Assembly (NCBI GenBank): GCA_021292165.1
Contig: CM037879.1
Location: forward strand, 158,999,278 to 159,063,277
Source: Shinisaurus crocodilurus
Lineage: Eukaryota > Chordata > Lepidosauria > Squamata > Shinisauridae
Reading direction: 5' to 3'
Length of the DNA: 64,000 nucleotides
Shown: positions 23,181-34,789 of the stretch, one piece after another
How positions within the stretch are numbered: position 1 is the first letter of the stretch
Layout of the letters: every line of letters starts with the position of its first letter
The notes under the pieces: generated by a model
Databases searched by the model: none
What the model saw: only the letters and a program-made list of their open reading frames with translations
What the model was told of the DNA's origin: nothing
Translations under genes and position numbers: made by a program

Positions 23181-23984
23181 CAAGATGACCATCTAAAGAC
23201 AGTATGGGATAATGAATTTGAAGAGGTGAGCTCGAAGATGGGCTGGAGGGAACAATAAATGGGATAGACGGATTGTGAAAGTTATGTCAGCTAGGATAAA
23301 GGAGAATTTCTATAAAATAATATGGAGATGGTACCTAACTCCAGTAAGATTAAATAGAATAGATAACAACTGCTCCGCACTTTGCTGGAGAGGATGTCAG
23401 GAAATAGGTACATATGCTCATATGTGGTGGAGTTGTAAAAATGTTCTGGAATTTTGGTGAGAGGTTTTTACAGAAATATCGGAAATTATTGGTATTAATC
23501 TGGAGGTCTGTCCTAAACTTGCTTTGTTATCAATAACCGATAAAATCACTTGTGCCCAAAATATGAAGGAACTAATTGTAAACTTGTTAACTGCAGCTAG
23601 GTTAATGTTAGCGAGGAAATGGAAAGTACAACATGTTTTTCTAATAACTGATTGGTATAAGGAAGTTTGGGATATAGCCCTAAATGATAAACTAACTTGT
23701 AGTATCAAATGCAAAAAGGGACAGTTAAAGAAGAATAATTTTATGGATATATGGAATCAATTACTGTATTAGACTATGTATTAATAAGGGGGAAGGGGAG
23801 TATGCCTTGTCAGGATATGTTATATTTTTGGAATGTGGAATTTAATTGATTAAGGGGATGGGTGTATATTAGTTGGTCCCTAGGTGGGTGGGGGGAGCAC
23901 CTTATGATTTATTTTAGTTGTATGTTTGTGTTTTATATTTTTGTATGTAGTTTATAATAACTAAATACAATTTATTTTAAAAAA
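23181..23984 (+). mobile_element. 5'-truncated L1 with 12-bp TSD
   Basis: The 12-bp repeat agaattatttct flanks it at 23169-23180 and 23985-23996, and it ends in a poly-A run. It holds the end of L1 ORF2 and a short 3' UTR. It is a typical truncated target-primed insertion and a different L1 lineage from the one at 1-4200. Confidence 0.9.
23275..23772 (+). pseudogene. L1 ORF2 C-terminal remnant
   Basis: The frame reads KIIWRWYLTPVRL, then CWRGCQEIGTYAHMWWSC (the L1 zinc-knuckle-like region with C...C...H...C spacing), with an in-frame stop at 23458-23460, after which the reading continues to DIWNQLLY. Only about the last 170 codons of ORF2 are present, without RT, so it cannot act. Confidence 0.88.
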
Positions 23985-23996
23985 AGAATTATTTCT

Positions 23997-24744
23997 GGTC
24001 TGACCCAAGGACTAGGCTTGTGGGATCTGCTTTATAATTATTACTAGTGAACGGGCCCAGTTTTGCACGGGTTGGAATACCCCTTAGTTTGATACAGCGA
24101 AGTCTTCAAGCATATTTGCAGAACTGGCAGAGTTGGACACATTGTGCCCAACACATCTGGAAGGCACCCCATGGGAGGAGGTGGACTCAGAGTGAGGAAT
24201 CCTTCACTATGGTGTCTAGCTTGTGTAGAGAGAAAGTGTGAGTGAGAAGTAAAATGTGGGTCGGAAATGATCTAGATTTTAGTTTGCTAGACCTCATAGG
24301 AAAATGAGGAGTGGACTTCTAGGGCTTTTCTACATGAGGTATTTATTGTGCACTCGTGATTCCTTACTCATGGTAGTTTATGGGCTCTTTAGACATTGTT
24401 GTGATCCTCCGGTTTCGCTTCAGTTTTTTCAAAGCACTTTCCTAGGTTGTTTTTTTTTAGATCGTGGAAAATGAGCTATTAAATTACAAGGGGGGAAATG
24501 GTGCTCTGTCTCATGTATTTCCACTATTCTGCTATAGCACAGCTCCACCTAGAGGCTGTGTAGCAGAAAAGCAGGAAAGGAAGAGCTCTTTGTGTAGAGC
24601 TCAGATCTCAATGCTGTGACAAAACGAAAACAGATACAGCGATTAACAGCACAATAAATGCCTCGTATAGAAAAGCCCCTAAACATGACACCAGTAATAT
24701 GCAAATGGGTTATATTTGATCAATTACAGCACAAGCCAGTACAT
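23997..24744. other. No gene recognised
   Basis: Single-copy-looking sequence with chance frames only. Confidence 0.45.
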
Positions 24745-24799
24745 GTTGATGCAGAAGCAAGTCCCATTGTATTCAACAGGGCTCACTCCCAGGTACGTG

Positions 24800-25075
24800 G
24801 GCTGGGCCTGCCTCAAGGGTTGGCATGGTTGGGCAACTGCCGACAGCCCTAACTCCAACAGGGGGCCCTCTGGACTTGTTCCTCCTCTTTATCATTGCAG
24901 CCTGCTTGCCAGCCTGCCTCTCACTCTGGCCCAGGAAACGGTGGTGGTATGAAGGAGGAGCAGTAGATGCCACTGCTCTCTGCCTGGCAAGCAAGCAGAC
25001 TCACTGAGGGAGGGGGGCACTGAGGGTGTCTTGTCCAAGGACCCTCCAAAACCTGGAGCTGGCACTGTAAGTGGG
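24800..25075 (+). repeat. Unnamed MITE-like repeat X, copy 2 (uninterrupted)
   Basis: Contains caacagggggccctctgga, gttcctcctctttatcattg, cactctggcccaggaaacgg, ggaggagcagtagatgccac and gagggtgtcttgtccaagg. It is the unfilled counterpart of the copy at 39500-40835. Flanked by palindromic-repeat copies (24745-24800, 25085-25200). Confidence 0.6.
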
Positions 25076-25702
25076 TACAGGATTACAGCCTTAATCAACT
25101 AGGGCCACAACCCTATCACACGTAGTTGGGAGTAGGTGCCATTGAACTCACTGTGGTGGCTTACTTCTGAATAGACATGCATAGGATTGCACTGTAAAAG
25201 ACTTTGATCAATGGCTGATCAATCAGTGGCATGAACTGAAGGCACATGATGCAGCAACCTTGCTGAAGCTCAGCAGGTTCAAGTCTGGTCAGTTCCTGGA
25301 TGAGAAACTGCCTGGGAATGCCTTCCTGAGCTTTACCATGGATGGAAGGTGAGACACGAATGTAATAACTGAAGGGTCCACACAGCCATGCAAAAAACCG
25401 TAGGTGTAATGGGCCCATGCTTGCAGCAGCAAAACATAAGAATGTACAGGGGTGCGGGGAGGGGGAGTGATCCACAGGATAAGGAAATCATTCCACAGAG
25501 ATTTCAATAAAATTACTTTAAACAAAATGTAAATACGGAGCCTTAAATAGCTGTGGTGTGATTCAGCACAGGATGCATCATGGGGAGGGGGAAACAGGGA
25601 CTTGTAGCTGAGAATAGCATCAAAGTGGATGTGAGGTCTGCTTTTAATGCAAACATTTAGGAGGGCCTTCTCCGCCTCTCCCCTGATATGTGTCATTTTC
25701 TT

Positions 25703-25810
25703 CAGGCACAGTCTTAGGCATGTTTAGAGAGAAAAAATCCTCCAACTTCCAGCATGCTAGGACTTGTAGGACCTTTTTTCTGTCTAAACATGCATAGGAT
25801 TGCTTCCTTA
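25703..25810. mobile_element. Foldback MITE, copy 3 (diverged)
   Basis: aggcacagtcttaggcatgt...gcataggattgcttcctta with a central stem; same family as 6286-6409. Confidence 0.65.
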
Positions 25811-26294
25811 GGCACTCTGAAGACAGTAGTAATGACAAAGGCGGGCACATGTTTCCAGTCTGTACACCCTCACTGCAGTTGTGCAAAGGACATAATTACT
25901 ATTCAAAGGAAATTCAGGAATTGGTTAAGGCACATTCACCGCAACAATGTTTGCACTTTCTCTCTGATGGAGAAACCCCTTTTGGGATTTATTTTGGTAC
26001 ACGACTTGCTATCTACCTGTTCAAAGCTGATTTCAGGGTGTTGCTGTGAGATTAGTGCTGGTGCTGGATTAGTCGCATCCCATGAGTTAGGATATATGCA
26101 TGCTAATTCTTCCTTGCTATCATAATCACCTTCGTTCCAAATGGATAAAATTCCCAGTTAAGAAACATGACTTCCTAATGGAGTGCGGGAGGGATGTCCT
26201 TTCCTGGTCCATCCGCCTTCAGTAGTTATTCGCACCCCCAATTCCAACTTTGCAGAGCCAGTTTCAGAGCTAACATCCCCATCATAGCATTTAG

Positions 26295-26295
<1 letters not shown>

Positions 26296-26327
<32 letters not shown>
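26296..26327. repeat. (GT)n microsatellite
   Basis: Sixteen uninterrupted gt units. Confidence 0.93.
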
Positions 26328-26328
<1 letters not shown>

Positions 26329-26349
26329 GAAATGAGATGTTTGAACACT

Positions 26350-26806
26350 CTTAGGGATGTCTGAGAAATGTGTTTCAGTTCATTTTTTATCAGGATTTAC
26401 CCAGTTTGTACCTTCCAGACCAAACACAGACTCGGATGTAATTTGTGGTCAGAGTCCATACATTTCTGAGCTTCCAATGTGATTCGTGGAGCAAAAAATA
26501 AATAAATACGTATGCGTCTGACAGCATGTGTACATTTGAAAAGCGTGCATGAAAATATGCATACTTTTGAAAAATGCTCACAAATCTGTTTTAAACAATG
26601 GGAGAAGAATGTGCACATGTCAACGATGTACATATCAGTTGTGTAGATTTGGAAAAAAATACGCATGAAAATATGCACAGATTTTCATGCGAAAAGAAAA
26701 AATAAACAAAGCTCGCAATCTGATATGGACTCGAGTCGGAATGAACTTTGAGGTGGAATTCGGAGAACCTCAGCAAGCTCGAGTTTTTCTGATTCGCACA
26801 TCCCCA
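26350..26806. mobile_element. Possible hAT-type element with inverted ends
   Basis: Ends ttagggatgtctgagaaat and gattcgcacatcccc are roughly complementary, and gactcgagtc-like motifs occur inside, as in the element at 39688. No TSD could be matched. Internal repeats of tgcatgaaaatatgca are visible. Confidence 0.4.
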
Positions 26807-26814
26807 CCCCATAT

Positions 26815-26947
26815 TAAGCAAACAAACAAATCAACCTCCATGCAAATACCAAACTAGCATGTCTGGGAAAAGGCTAGGCTGAAACCTTCTCCCTGACATG
26901 ATAGTTTGGTATTTGTATGGAGGTTTGTGTTTGTTTATTTGTTTATG
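26815..26947. repeat. Foldback repeat
   Basis: caacctccatgcaaatacca...agcatgtc on the left pairs with gacatgatagtttggtattt...gtatggaggtt on the right, with caaa/tttg runs at the outer ends. No TSD identified. Confidence 0.65.
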
Positions 26948-27391
26948 TGGGGTGCATTCAAACATGTGATCAAACCACATGCAATTGGGATTAATACAGT
27001 CTCCATTATGGAGTGACACAGTCCATGTGGGATTGTTGATCCATAGACAAGAGCACCAGTTCCCCACCCCACCTACCCTGGTATGGCGTCCCCAGCTCCT
27101 CTAACTCACTGCATTATCTCAACCACTGCTGGCCTCTGGGATTACACTTTTGGTGCTCTCATAGAGCTGCTCAAGCAGCATTAATTTGGAGGGGAAGTGC
27201 CACCGGTGCTTCTCAGGCCAAAGCACACACAAAGAGTAGAATGAGAGGTGTGTGTGGGCATCCCACCATCTATTCATCTCACACATTGAGACCCCGGGGG
27301 TGTACAGTGAATTCATACACACACCAGACTCTGTTTTTTTCTACATGAGATTGTCACAAGCCTGCTCACATGAGACAGTTGATCATGTGTG

Positions 27392-27555
27392 GGGAAGGCC
27401 TGTAGCCCAATGGTAGAGCACATGCTTTGTATGCACTTACAGAATGTCTCAGGCTCAGTCCCTGGCATCTCCAGTTGAAAGGATGAAGTAGCAGATGATG
27501 GGAAAGTTGTTCTCTGCCTGAGACCCTAGGGACCTGCTGCCAGACAGAGTAGACC
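27392..27555 (+). mobile_element. tRNA-derived SINE of a second family
   Basis: ggcctgtagcccaatggtag is an A-box-like start and ggctcagtccctggc lies where the B box would be; then ttgaaaggatgaagtagcag and cctgagaccctagggacctg. Different from the CORE-type SINEs. Not a functional tRNA gene: no acceptor stem closes. Confidence 0.65.
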
Positions 27556-27560
27556 CTGGA

Positions 27561-29298
27561 GTCTCCAACATGGTGCCATGGGCACCAATATCCCCAGGAA
27601 TGCCTCTCTTGGCTCCCTGCCCCCTACTGATTTTTATTTTATTTCTTATGTTGTTGTTGTTGTTGTTGTGTTGCTGCTGCTGTTATTTTTAAACTGGGAG
27701 GTTGGCACACTACAAAGCCAAGCACTGCCCTCGAGTGTCATCTTTATTTGGGTTCAAAAGAGTGGTTTTGTGTTTTGGAGCTCAGACCGCACTGTTGCCT
27801 TGTATTTAGGCTCTCAGTCAGATTACTTTTCTTCTAGTCTCACCAGATTGTCTTCTGGGAAATGACTCGTGTTTTGTGACCAGCCATGCCAAGCAAGCAT
27901 GCCATGGCAAGCATTTTGTGAGAGCGCTCATGATACCTCCTCAAAATTCCAAATGTGCCCACTGACCCAAAAAGGTTGGGGACAATACTTGAGCAATTGT
28001 CTGATGCAAGGCAGCTCCTTATGTGTTTATCAGAGGTGGGCAACTTGGTGACCCATAATCCTTGACCCTTGGCCATGCTGATGGGAGGCTGTAGTCCAAA
28101 ACATCTGGTGGGCACCAAGTTGCCTACCTCTGGTTTAGATAATGCAGGGTTATCCTTCCATGATCCATATACCAATAGTTCCTTCCTGAGATTCAAATCC
28201 TATAGAAGTAGGCCCGGTTGAACTCAGATCAGTTACTTAATTGTGAGTCAATATGCCTGTGGTTACGTAGTGTGGGCACCTGAGGCCCTTCTCAAGCATC
28301 CTCTCCAGAGGTCACTGAAGAACTCCAAGCTGCCCCATTGGTGTAGTCGTAGTCGTAGATTGTTTTTAAACATGATGAGTCCTCCTGCAAACACACACAC
28401 ACTTCATGTGCAGAAATGATACAGGAATATTGTGGAAATGCAAGCATGGATGGATGACATGATACCAGAATTTCCAGCACAACACAAATACTGTCAGCAC
28501 TGTTCTCCGTCCATCCTGTGCTGGGATTTTTTGAGACCAATTTAGTCCTGCAGCATCATGCCTTTCCAGCTTTCCCGTTTGGTCAACCAGGTCTCTCTAT
28601 AAACAGGATTTCGTTCTGTGGCTTTGTTTCAACACCTGTCAAATGTTGAGTTGTTTCCAGTCGAACCGTTTGTGGTGTTGTTGTCAGTGTACAAGCAGCA
28701 AGGGAACTAATTTTTTGGAGTCAGTATATCTGCTGCCCTTCCTGGAGCATTTCCTGGAGACTGGGATATATTGTGTGTTGCCCACAGGCAAATAAACTTG
28801 CAATGAAGTCATGTCTTGATAGCAGGACATACTGTTCCCAATGAGGTTCTTGTTTTTATTTTCTCTTAGCAGGTTACACATTTCCTGTTTCCCTCTTTCT
28901 CTTTCTCTTTCTGGATGTAATAAACACAGAGGATTCAGTGGGTTCATTTTCTAAAAGAAATGTTATTGGGAGGCTGGGAGGCTAGATTGTGGCTGCATCC
29001 TCCTGATCTGGAAGCCTTACACCCAAAGCCCAGGTGCATGGGACTTGGGTTGGAGCAAAGAGTCAAAGGCACTTTGCACATGCTCCGAAGCATGCTCCTC
29101 TGTCATTGGTTTACACATTCCAGGGCTAAATTCCACCCCCAAAACACCAGTGCTAACAACAAAAGCCAAACCTAACAAACAACCTAATCAACAAGTAACA
29201 TATGTTTTCCCAAGTACTCAGTGTCTTATTGTGAGCCAAATAAAAGTGGCATTGGGACCCTAAATAACTTAGGCATTAAAGCTGGGGGCTGAGCAAAA
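27561..29298. other. No gene recognised; a (TTG)n tract and one MITE
   Basis: Contains (TTG)n at about 27649-27669 and the palindromic MITE at 28031-28132. Other frames are short and without domains. Confidence 0.45.
28031..28132. mobile_element. Palindromic hAT-type MITE, copy 2
   Basis: Ends cagaggtgggcaacttgg and ccaagttgcctacctctg are near-perfect inverted repeats with ccaaaacatctgg inside. The TSD is not clear. Confidence 0.7.
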
Positions 29299-29304
29299 GT
29301 GTGC

Positions 29305-30224
29305 CATACCCTCCAACATTTCACAGATGAAAATCGGAACACTCATGAATTTGTAAGAGGTATGGTTAAGCAACATGAAGGTGTGATCAAGAGGATGTGG
29401 CCAGGCAACATGACGGCATGGCCGAGGGTATGGCCAAGCAACCAAAGGGCATGGTGAAGTACAAAAGTTATTAGAGGAAACACACAACAACTTATATAAT
29501 TATTACATTATTATATTATATATTATTTTATAATATTTTATAAGTGGCTTTTGTAAAAAAAAATTAACCTTACTTTACCCCTTAATTGTTGATATCTCGT
29601 GTTTTTCATGGGGTGTGTGTGTCAGTGCTTGCAGGACAATCTCTTTCTTTTTGTTTTAAAATGGTCAGGATTGGCACAAATTCAACAGGTGAAGCTTACC
29701 CCCCCCCAAAAAAAAATCATGGAGCTTCAGAGAGAAGGGGAAGTTTCTTGCATTTCCTTCTGACTCTGTAACCTCACCTGTTAGAGGCACAGAGTCAGCT
29801 CTGTTAGGAAATAAAATCTTTGGCAATACTGTATAAAGATAGGAATCGTGATAAATTCCCTCATTCACCTCTATCTCCCTCTGTCCAGGTCACCGGGTAC
29901 AGCCTCCTTTTCAGCAGGTAGAGTGTGTGTGCATGCATGCGCGCGCGTGCGCGCACACACCACATCTTCCCAGCGGCCCAGCCTCTGCCTCTCTGTGGAG
30001 CTGTTTGAGCCTAAAAAGAGCTACACTTAAAGGGGCCATGCCATGGGCAAAATTGCAGTTAAGCTTGCAGTGTTAGCTTAGCTGCAATTTTGCCCATGGC
30101 ATGGCGCCTTTAAGGAAAGTTTAAAAAGTTTAAATTCGGGACTCTACATGATAAAGTGAGAAGCCGGGATGGCTTAAAGGTTTTCTTGACAGTCCCAGTA
30201 TTTTCGGGGCAGTTGGAGACTATG
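29305..30224. mobile_element. 920-bp element with inverted ends and a 6-bp flank repeat
   Basis: Ends cataccctccaac and gttggagactatg are inverted repeats. gtgtgc flanks it at 29299-29304 and 30225-30230. Inside are three units of an about 34-bp repeat (29360-29459), an alternating gcgcgcgtgcgcgc tract (29938-29955) and a strong hairpin (30026-30114). No transposase frame. The superfamily is uncertain because 6 bp is not the usual hAT TSD length. Confidence 0.6.
30026..30114. repeat. Hairpin with about 33-bp arms
   Basis: cttaaaggggccatgccatg...gcaaaattgcag pairs with ctgcaattttgc...catggcgcctttaag almost perfectly. Confidence 0.8.
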
Positions 30225-30230
30225 GTGTGC

Positions 30231-31379
30231 TAATTATAGCTCTGGCTTCCAGCATAGAAGGTGCTCCTTACTTATGCTGCCCCAGGCAGCTACCTAATTT
30301 CCATGTGCAGCGCCAGCACGGCCCCCCTGCATATAAACATAAAGGAGGCCATATACCTCTTTCTCTGACATGCAGAGATGGTTGTTGTTTGCATTATGCA
30401 ATTACATATGCTTGTGAAATGCATTGCATAGGTACTTTTACAAGGAAAAACATAAAAGCTGCATCCAAATATATTTTGCTTCTGACTAGATGGAGTGTGT
30501 GTGTGTATGTGTCTACCTTAGACATGGGTCTGTAATAACAAAACCTTTGGTTAACGAAAATCATGTTTTCATTAAGAAATATTGTTATTAAGGATTTTCA
30601 TTTTTCATTAAGGAGTCTCATTGGAAGTTCATGTAAATGGTCTGTCAACTAATTTTAAATAATGTATCAATTAATCAATCATTGGCAGTTCGTAGCACAA
30701 TCCTAGGCATGTCTACTCAAAAATAAATTCCACTGAAATGCAGTAGCAACAGGGCAGCTGATACAGAATTGGTGTAATATGATCTCTGACCCTTCATTTA
30801 TTTATTTATTTACAAGATTTATCTACTGCTCCATATTCCAGCATGGAGATTTTGGAGGGGTGAACAATAAAAGATAAAACAAATAGAAGAATAAAACAAT
30901 GTGTTAAAAACAGGATCAGTAAAAACCGTACCAATAAACCTATGGCTGGTTAGATCAGGAAGCCTTCCTGGAATAAAAGTGTTTTCAGGAGGTGCCGAAA
31001 ACAATACAGTGTTGGCGTCTGCCTGACCTCCAGAGGCTGGGAGTTCCACAGAAATGGAGCCAGCTTGTGGTTGTGTAATGGAACATATAGAAAGGCAGAG
31101 AAAGAAAAGCCCGGGGGGGGGGGGAACACATGTATAGGAGCCTATCATAATCCCATAAAGAATCCAGAAGCAGACGCCTCAGTAAAGTGCTGGGTTAAGA
31201 GCCTAATGTAGAGAAGCCCTAAGTCATCCATTAGGGTGACCATGGATGTTGCTATCCCAAAACCAGGCCTGACCCCAGATTAGAATGGATCTAAATAATC
31301 AGTATCCTCCAAGAATACCTGGATTTGAGAGGCCACCGCCCACTCCTGGACCTTGCTCAAAAATGGAAGTGTGGAGGAC
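30231..31379. other. Mostly unassigned; possible old LINE-derived repeat
   Basis: A palindromic-repeat remnant is at 30690-30745. The stretch 30795-31190 resembles a widespread reptile repeat (ggaagccttcctggaataaa, tgacctccagaggctggga), but I cannot name it. No coding domain. Confidence 0.3.
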
Positions 31380-32240
31380 CAAACCGGTCCTTGGCGTGAG
31401 TTCGGCACTTAACGGGTTAACCGGCACTGAGAAAATGCCCTTTACGTGGCTTCTGTGTGCTTTAAACAGAACCGCGTGACCAGCCATTGACAAAGAATCG
31501 TGTTGAGGTCAGAAATTGGTTTATTTACTACGCCTTTAATGGAGCGGAACTAATAGACTACCAGAAATTTCACAGTATAAACAGATCAGTCCATAAAAAT
31601 CACTGAAGCGGAAGGCTTCAATCCACATACAAGATAGAGGCTTACTTAATACAGAGAATAACTTCACATCAGAGAATTTGACTTACGGAAAATAGTGTAG
31701 CGGTCTATGCAGCCGATCTCCGGGTGCCCTACCCAGCCCCGGCCCCGGGGTTGGACGTTGCTTGGTCCTGACTGGAGTCAGAGACCTGACCTGTGCGAGC
31801 CTGCACCATGTTCCCAACAACCCTTTGTTCTTGAGGACCGGTCTTTTCTACCCTCCCTCGCCCCCCTCCCCGCCCTTGATAACCAAGTGGGCTGGTTCCG
31901 CCCTGTGGGGTGGTGGCGCCTCTTGGATGCTGGCATCTCCTGGATACTTTGGGGTACTTTGCAGCTCTTTGAGACTGCTCCCCACCTCTGGAATGTTTAT
32001 GCCCTTCCTGGAGGCTAGATGTACAAATGTGCCCTATTGAGGGTATGCAGATGTAGCTATGCAGAGTACAACTGGTCTGCCCAGAACTGTGTCTCCTGCC
32101 CCCCTCCCGTGGGGATTATGCAGAAAGGTGGGGGGAAGAGGGGTGTCAGCGAAGGGGAAAACTATGTCAGGGTTCAACTGCGTGTGCTCAGGCTTTCTCC
32201 ACAGGAAGGTTAGACCCAGGGTGATCATTATCACAGACTG
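31380..32240 (-). other. Unclassified block, possibly an LTR-like remnant
   Basis: On the minus strand an aataaa lies near 31520, and the block begins tgtgataatgatcaccctgg. I could not find a second LTR, a primer site or a TSD. The open frames 31707-32018 and 31762-32040 overlap in different phases and show no domain. Confidence 0.2.
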
Positions 32241-32571
32241 AGATTGCAGTCTCACTCAGCCCCACTCCAATCTTATTTTATTTGCATTTTTGTAACTACA
32301 CTTGCAAACAGATGTGGTTTACTCCAGTAGTAACTTGAGCAGTAAAGATTTTCACTTCTACACTGCCTGCACTGCCTGCCGAGTGGGGAGTAAATTGAGA
32401 TGGGGTATGGATGGTACATAAGTGAACTGCTGAAGGAAAACTCATTTATTTATACTAACATGTATAGGCTGCTTTAGGGGACCTGAGACCCCCACCCCCG
32501 TAGCATATAGCAAGTGTAAAAGAAGCATAAAATCCAATAGAAATATGAAAGTAAAAATCAGCAATAAATTT

Positions 32572-32808
32572 TATTTATCTATTTATTTATTATATTTATA
32601 CCCCACCGTTTTTCCTGCAAGGAACCCAAGGCGGCTTACATAATCCTCCTCCTCTCCTCCATTTTATCCTCACAACAACCCTGTGAGGTAGGTTAGGCTG
32701 AGAGTCAGTGACTGGCCCAAAGTCACCCAGTGAGTTTCATGGCCGAGCAGGGACTAGAACCCGGATCTCCCGAGTCCCAGTCCAACACTCTCACCACTAC
32801 GCCACACA
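32572..32808 (-). mobile_element. tRNA-headed CORE/MIR-like SINE, copy 4
   Basis: Minus-strand copy, missing the first dozen bases of the head (ends at gtgtggcgtagtgg). The tail is embedded in tttattta repeats. A short (CA)n lies just beyond at 32831-32848. Confidence 0.85.
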
Positions 32809-33067
32809 CAAAAAAACAATTTAAAGCAGTATACACACACACACACACAAACTCAGAGAGGCACTGGTAAAATGAGAAATAGTGAAATAATAAAAGCCTG
32901 TTGAAAAACAAGATGTTCTTCACCAGTTTGAAAGCATAGGTGCAAGCGTAGCCATGCAGTACTTCACTTGCATGAGAAAAAAAATTAAATGTGCAAAATC
33001 CGCCACCTTCTGCTTCAATCCAAAATACATTTCTGATGAGGCACTGGCACGGTTATTGGTGTGTGTT

Positions 33068-33202
33068 AGCCATCCTCAACCTGGTGCCCTCCAAATGTGT
33101 TGGACTACAGCTCCCATAATCCTCAGCCAGCATGGCCAAGGGTCAGGAATTCTGGGAGTCGCAATCCAAAATATCTGGAGGGTGCAAGGTTGGCGAAGGC
33201 TG
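33068..33202. mobile_element. Palindromic hAT-type MITE, copy 3
   Basis: agccatcctcaacctggtgc and the inverted ggttggcgaaggctg, with caaatgtgttggactac inside. The flanks gtgtgtt / gtgtatg are only roughly alike. Confidence 0.68.
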
Positions 33203-33986
33203 GTGTATGCCGTAGGAAGACTTTATGTGCTGATGCAGAGAGGCTTAAGTCTGGGCTGCTGGTCAATTAAAACACATCAAGTTAGACAGGGATCTTCCCT
33301 GAAAGAGCCAGGGGGCTTTGTGCAATTGATAATAAGCTGCGCTTGTAAAGCTTCTGAGAGTCCTCTGCTGAGATCAAAGAGGCAGCAAAACTGAGGGTCA
33401 AGGCATAGGCCCTGGGAGTATTTCATTCTCCTCCCCCTCACTGCCTTGGAAGCCCCATCTGTCTCCTGCTCCTTTGAAGTTTCAGGCTGCTGCTCCGTGA
33501 TTTTCTGATCATGGACTGCCCTTTGCTATCTTCCTGCTTCCCTTTTCTTTGATAAATAATGTGAACACAGAATAAGGGCATTAAGTAGTGCCTTGTACAA
33601 GCCAATGGAGGTGGCAAAACGCTCTTCTTGCCAATCCTGGGCCACGGCCAGGCACCATCAGACACAGCATCTATGATCTATCTCTGTGTGACATACGGTG
33701 GCTTGAGCTGGAATTCAGTGCATCTGCGTTGCAACCATATCAGATGTTCATAGCAAAGGTCGACCAGGACAAACGAGCCGAAGGCAACCTTGAAATCTGG
33801 TTTTGAGCTCGGGGAAAACTGGCCCGTGCTTCGCTTTTGGTATAAATCAGCAACACTGGGATTTAGCGATCAAAGGTGGGCACGGTGTTTGGCATTCTGT
33901 TCCCTTTCAAAGGGAATGCTTGAGCTCTTGAGCACAAGTCGAGATGGAGTGAGCATTTGAAGCAGGGCTGCTCAAATGTGCAAGCC
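33203..33986. other. No gene recognised
   Basis: Frames such as 33438-33665 (-) and 33588-33806 (+) overlap and have no domain. Confidence 0.45.
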
Positions 33987-33987
33987 A

Positions 33988-34785
33988 GGGCCAGCCTAAG
34001 ACATTTTGCTGCCTGAGGTGAAGGCAGGGCCGGCGCTACCGCTAGGCAGACCCAGGCGGCTGCCTAGGGCGCGTGGCGGAAGAGGGCGCAAACTCTGCGC
34101 CCCTTCCTCGCCTCCGGCGCGCTCCTGCCCTGCCTGCCGCCTCCGCCGCTCCTCCCCGCCCGCTTGCCGGCTGCTGCCGCCGCCGCAGCAACCGCCCCCC
34201 GCGCGCGCGCGCGCCCGCCAACCATCTACCTACCTTCGTCCCATCGCGTCGGAGGAGGAGGAGGCGGCAGCAGCAGCCAGCAGCGGTGGACGGTGGGAAG
34301 GTAGGTGGTTGGCGGGCGGTCGCGCGGTCGCGCACGCGCGCGGGGGTGTTGCAGAGCAGGGCTGCTTTGCTCCGGAGGCCCCCCCCACGGCACGAGGGGG
34401 GGCGCCTAATATAATTTGGCCTAGGGCGCCAAACAGCCCTGCACCGTTCCTGGGTGAAGGACAAGATTCCCCCCACACCACCACCATCTAATTCCCAGTA
34501 CAGAAGCTACCTGGATTGTCAGTTGACATTTACTTCAACACTGGTGATGGGGCAGCACTCTCAACTGCACCTGAGGGCAGCAGGTTGGTTCAGGGGGTGC
34601 ACAGGGCAGGCTACGGGGCGCGGGGCAGACTGTGTGCCACAGACAGCCCTTTCCTCTAACAGAGGGGAAGAGCCAGGCGGCTCAGGGAGAATAGTCAGGA
34701 GGCTTGCCTCCACTGCTCCCAACATACTCCAGTAACTGCCACCTGAGGTGGCTGCCTCACTCTGCCTCATGGAAGGGCCAGCCTC
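33988..34785. mobile_element. Outer hAT-like MITE carrying a nested GC-rich MITE
   Basis: Starts cagggccagcctaagacatt and ends with gaagggccagcctcg; gctgcctgaggtg and cacctgaggtggctgcc are inverted near the ends. The 428-bp element at 34025-34452 is inserted near its left end. A related fragment is at 56908-57165. No clear TSD. Confidence 0.6.
34025..34452. mobile_element. GC-rich hAT-type MITE, copy 2
   Basis: Ends cagggccggcgctaccgcta and gcaccgttcctg, with a perfect 8-bp TSD ggtgaagg at 34017-34024 and 34453-34460. Like 7239-7800 it carries a gctaggc...gcctagggcgc subterminal repeat at the left and cctagggcgccaaac near the right. The frames 34006-34491 and 34042-34476 are composition artefacts. 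Confidence 0.9.
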
Positions 34786-34789
34786 GGTG

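Noticed and set aside
25289..25696. 135-codon minus frame as a possible gene
   Set aside because: No domain, no start context, and no splice or conservation evidence available; likely chance.
27392..27470. A functional tRNA gene
   Set aside because: A- and B-box-like words occur but the cloverleaf does not close and a SINE body follows.
33588..33806. Possible exon of a host gene
   Set aside because: Short frame with no splice-site pair or known domain that I could support.
34006..34491. A 161-codon plus frame and a 144-codon minus frame
   Set aside because: Same reason: a GC-rich MITE with a clear TSD.
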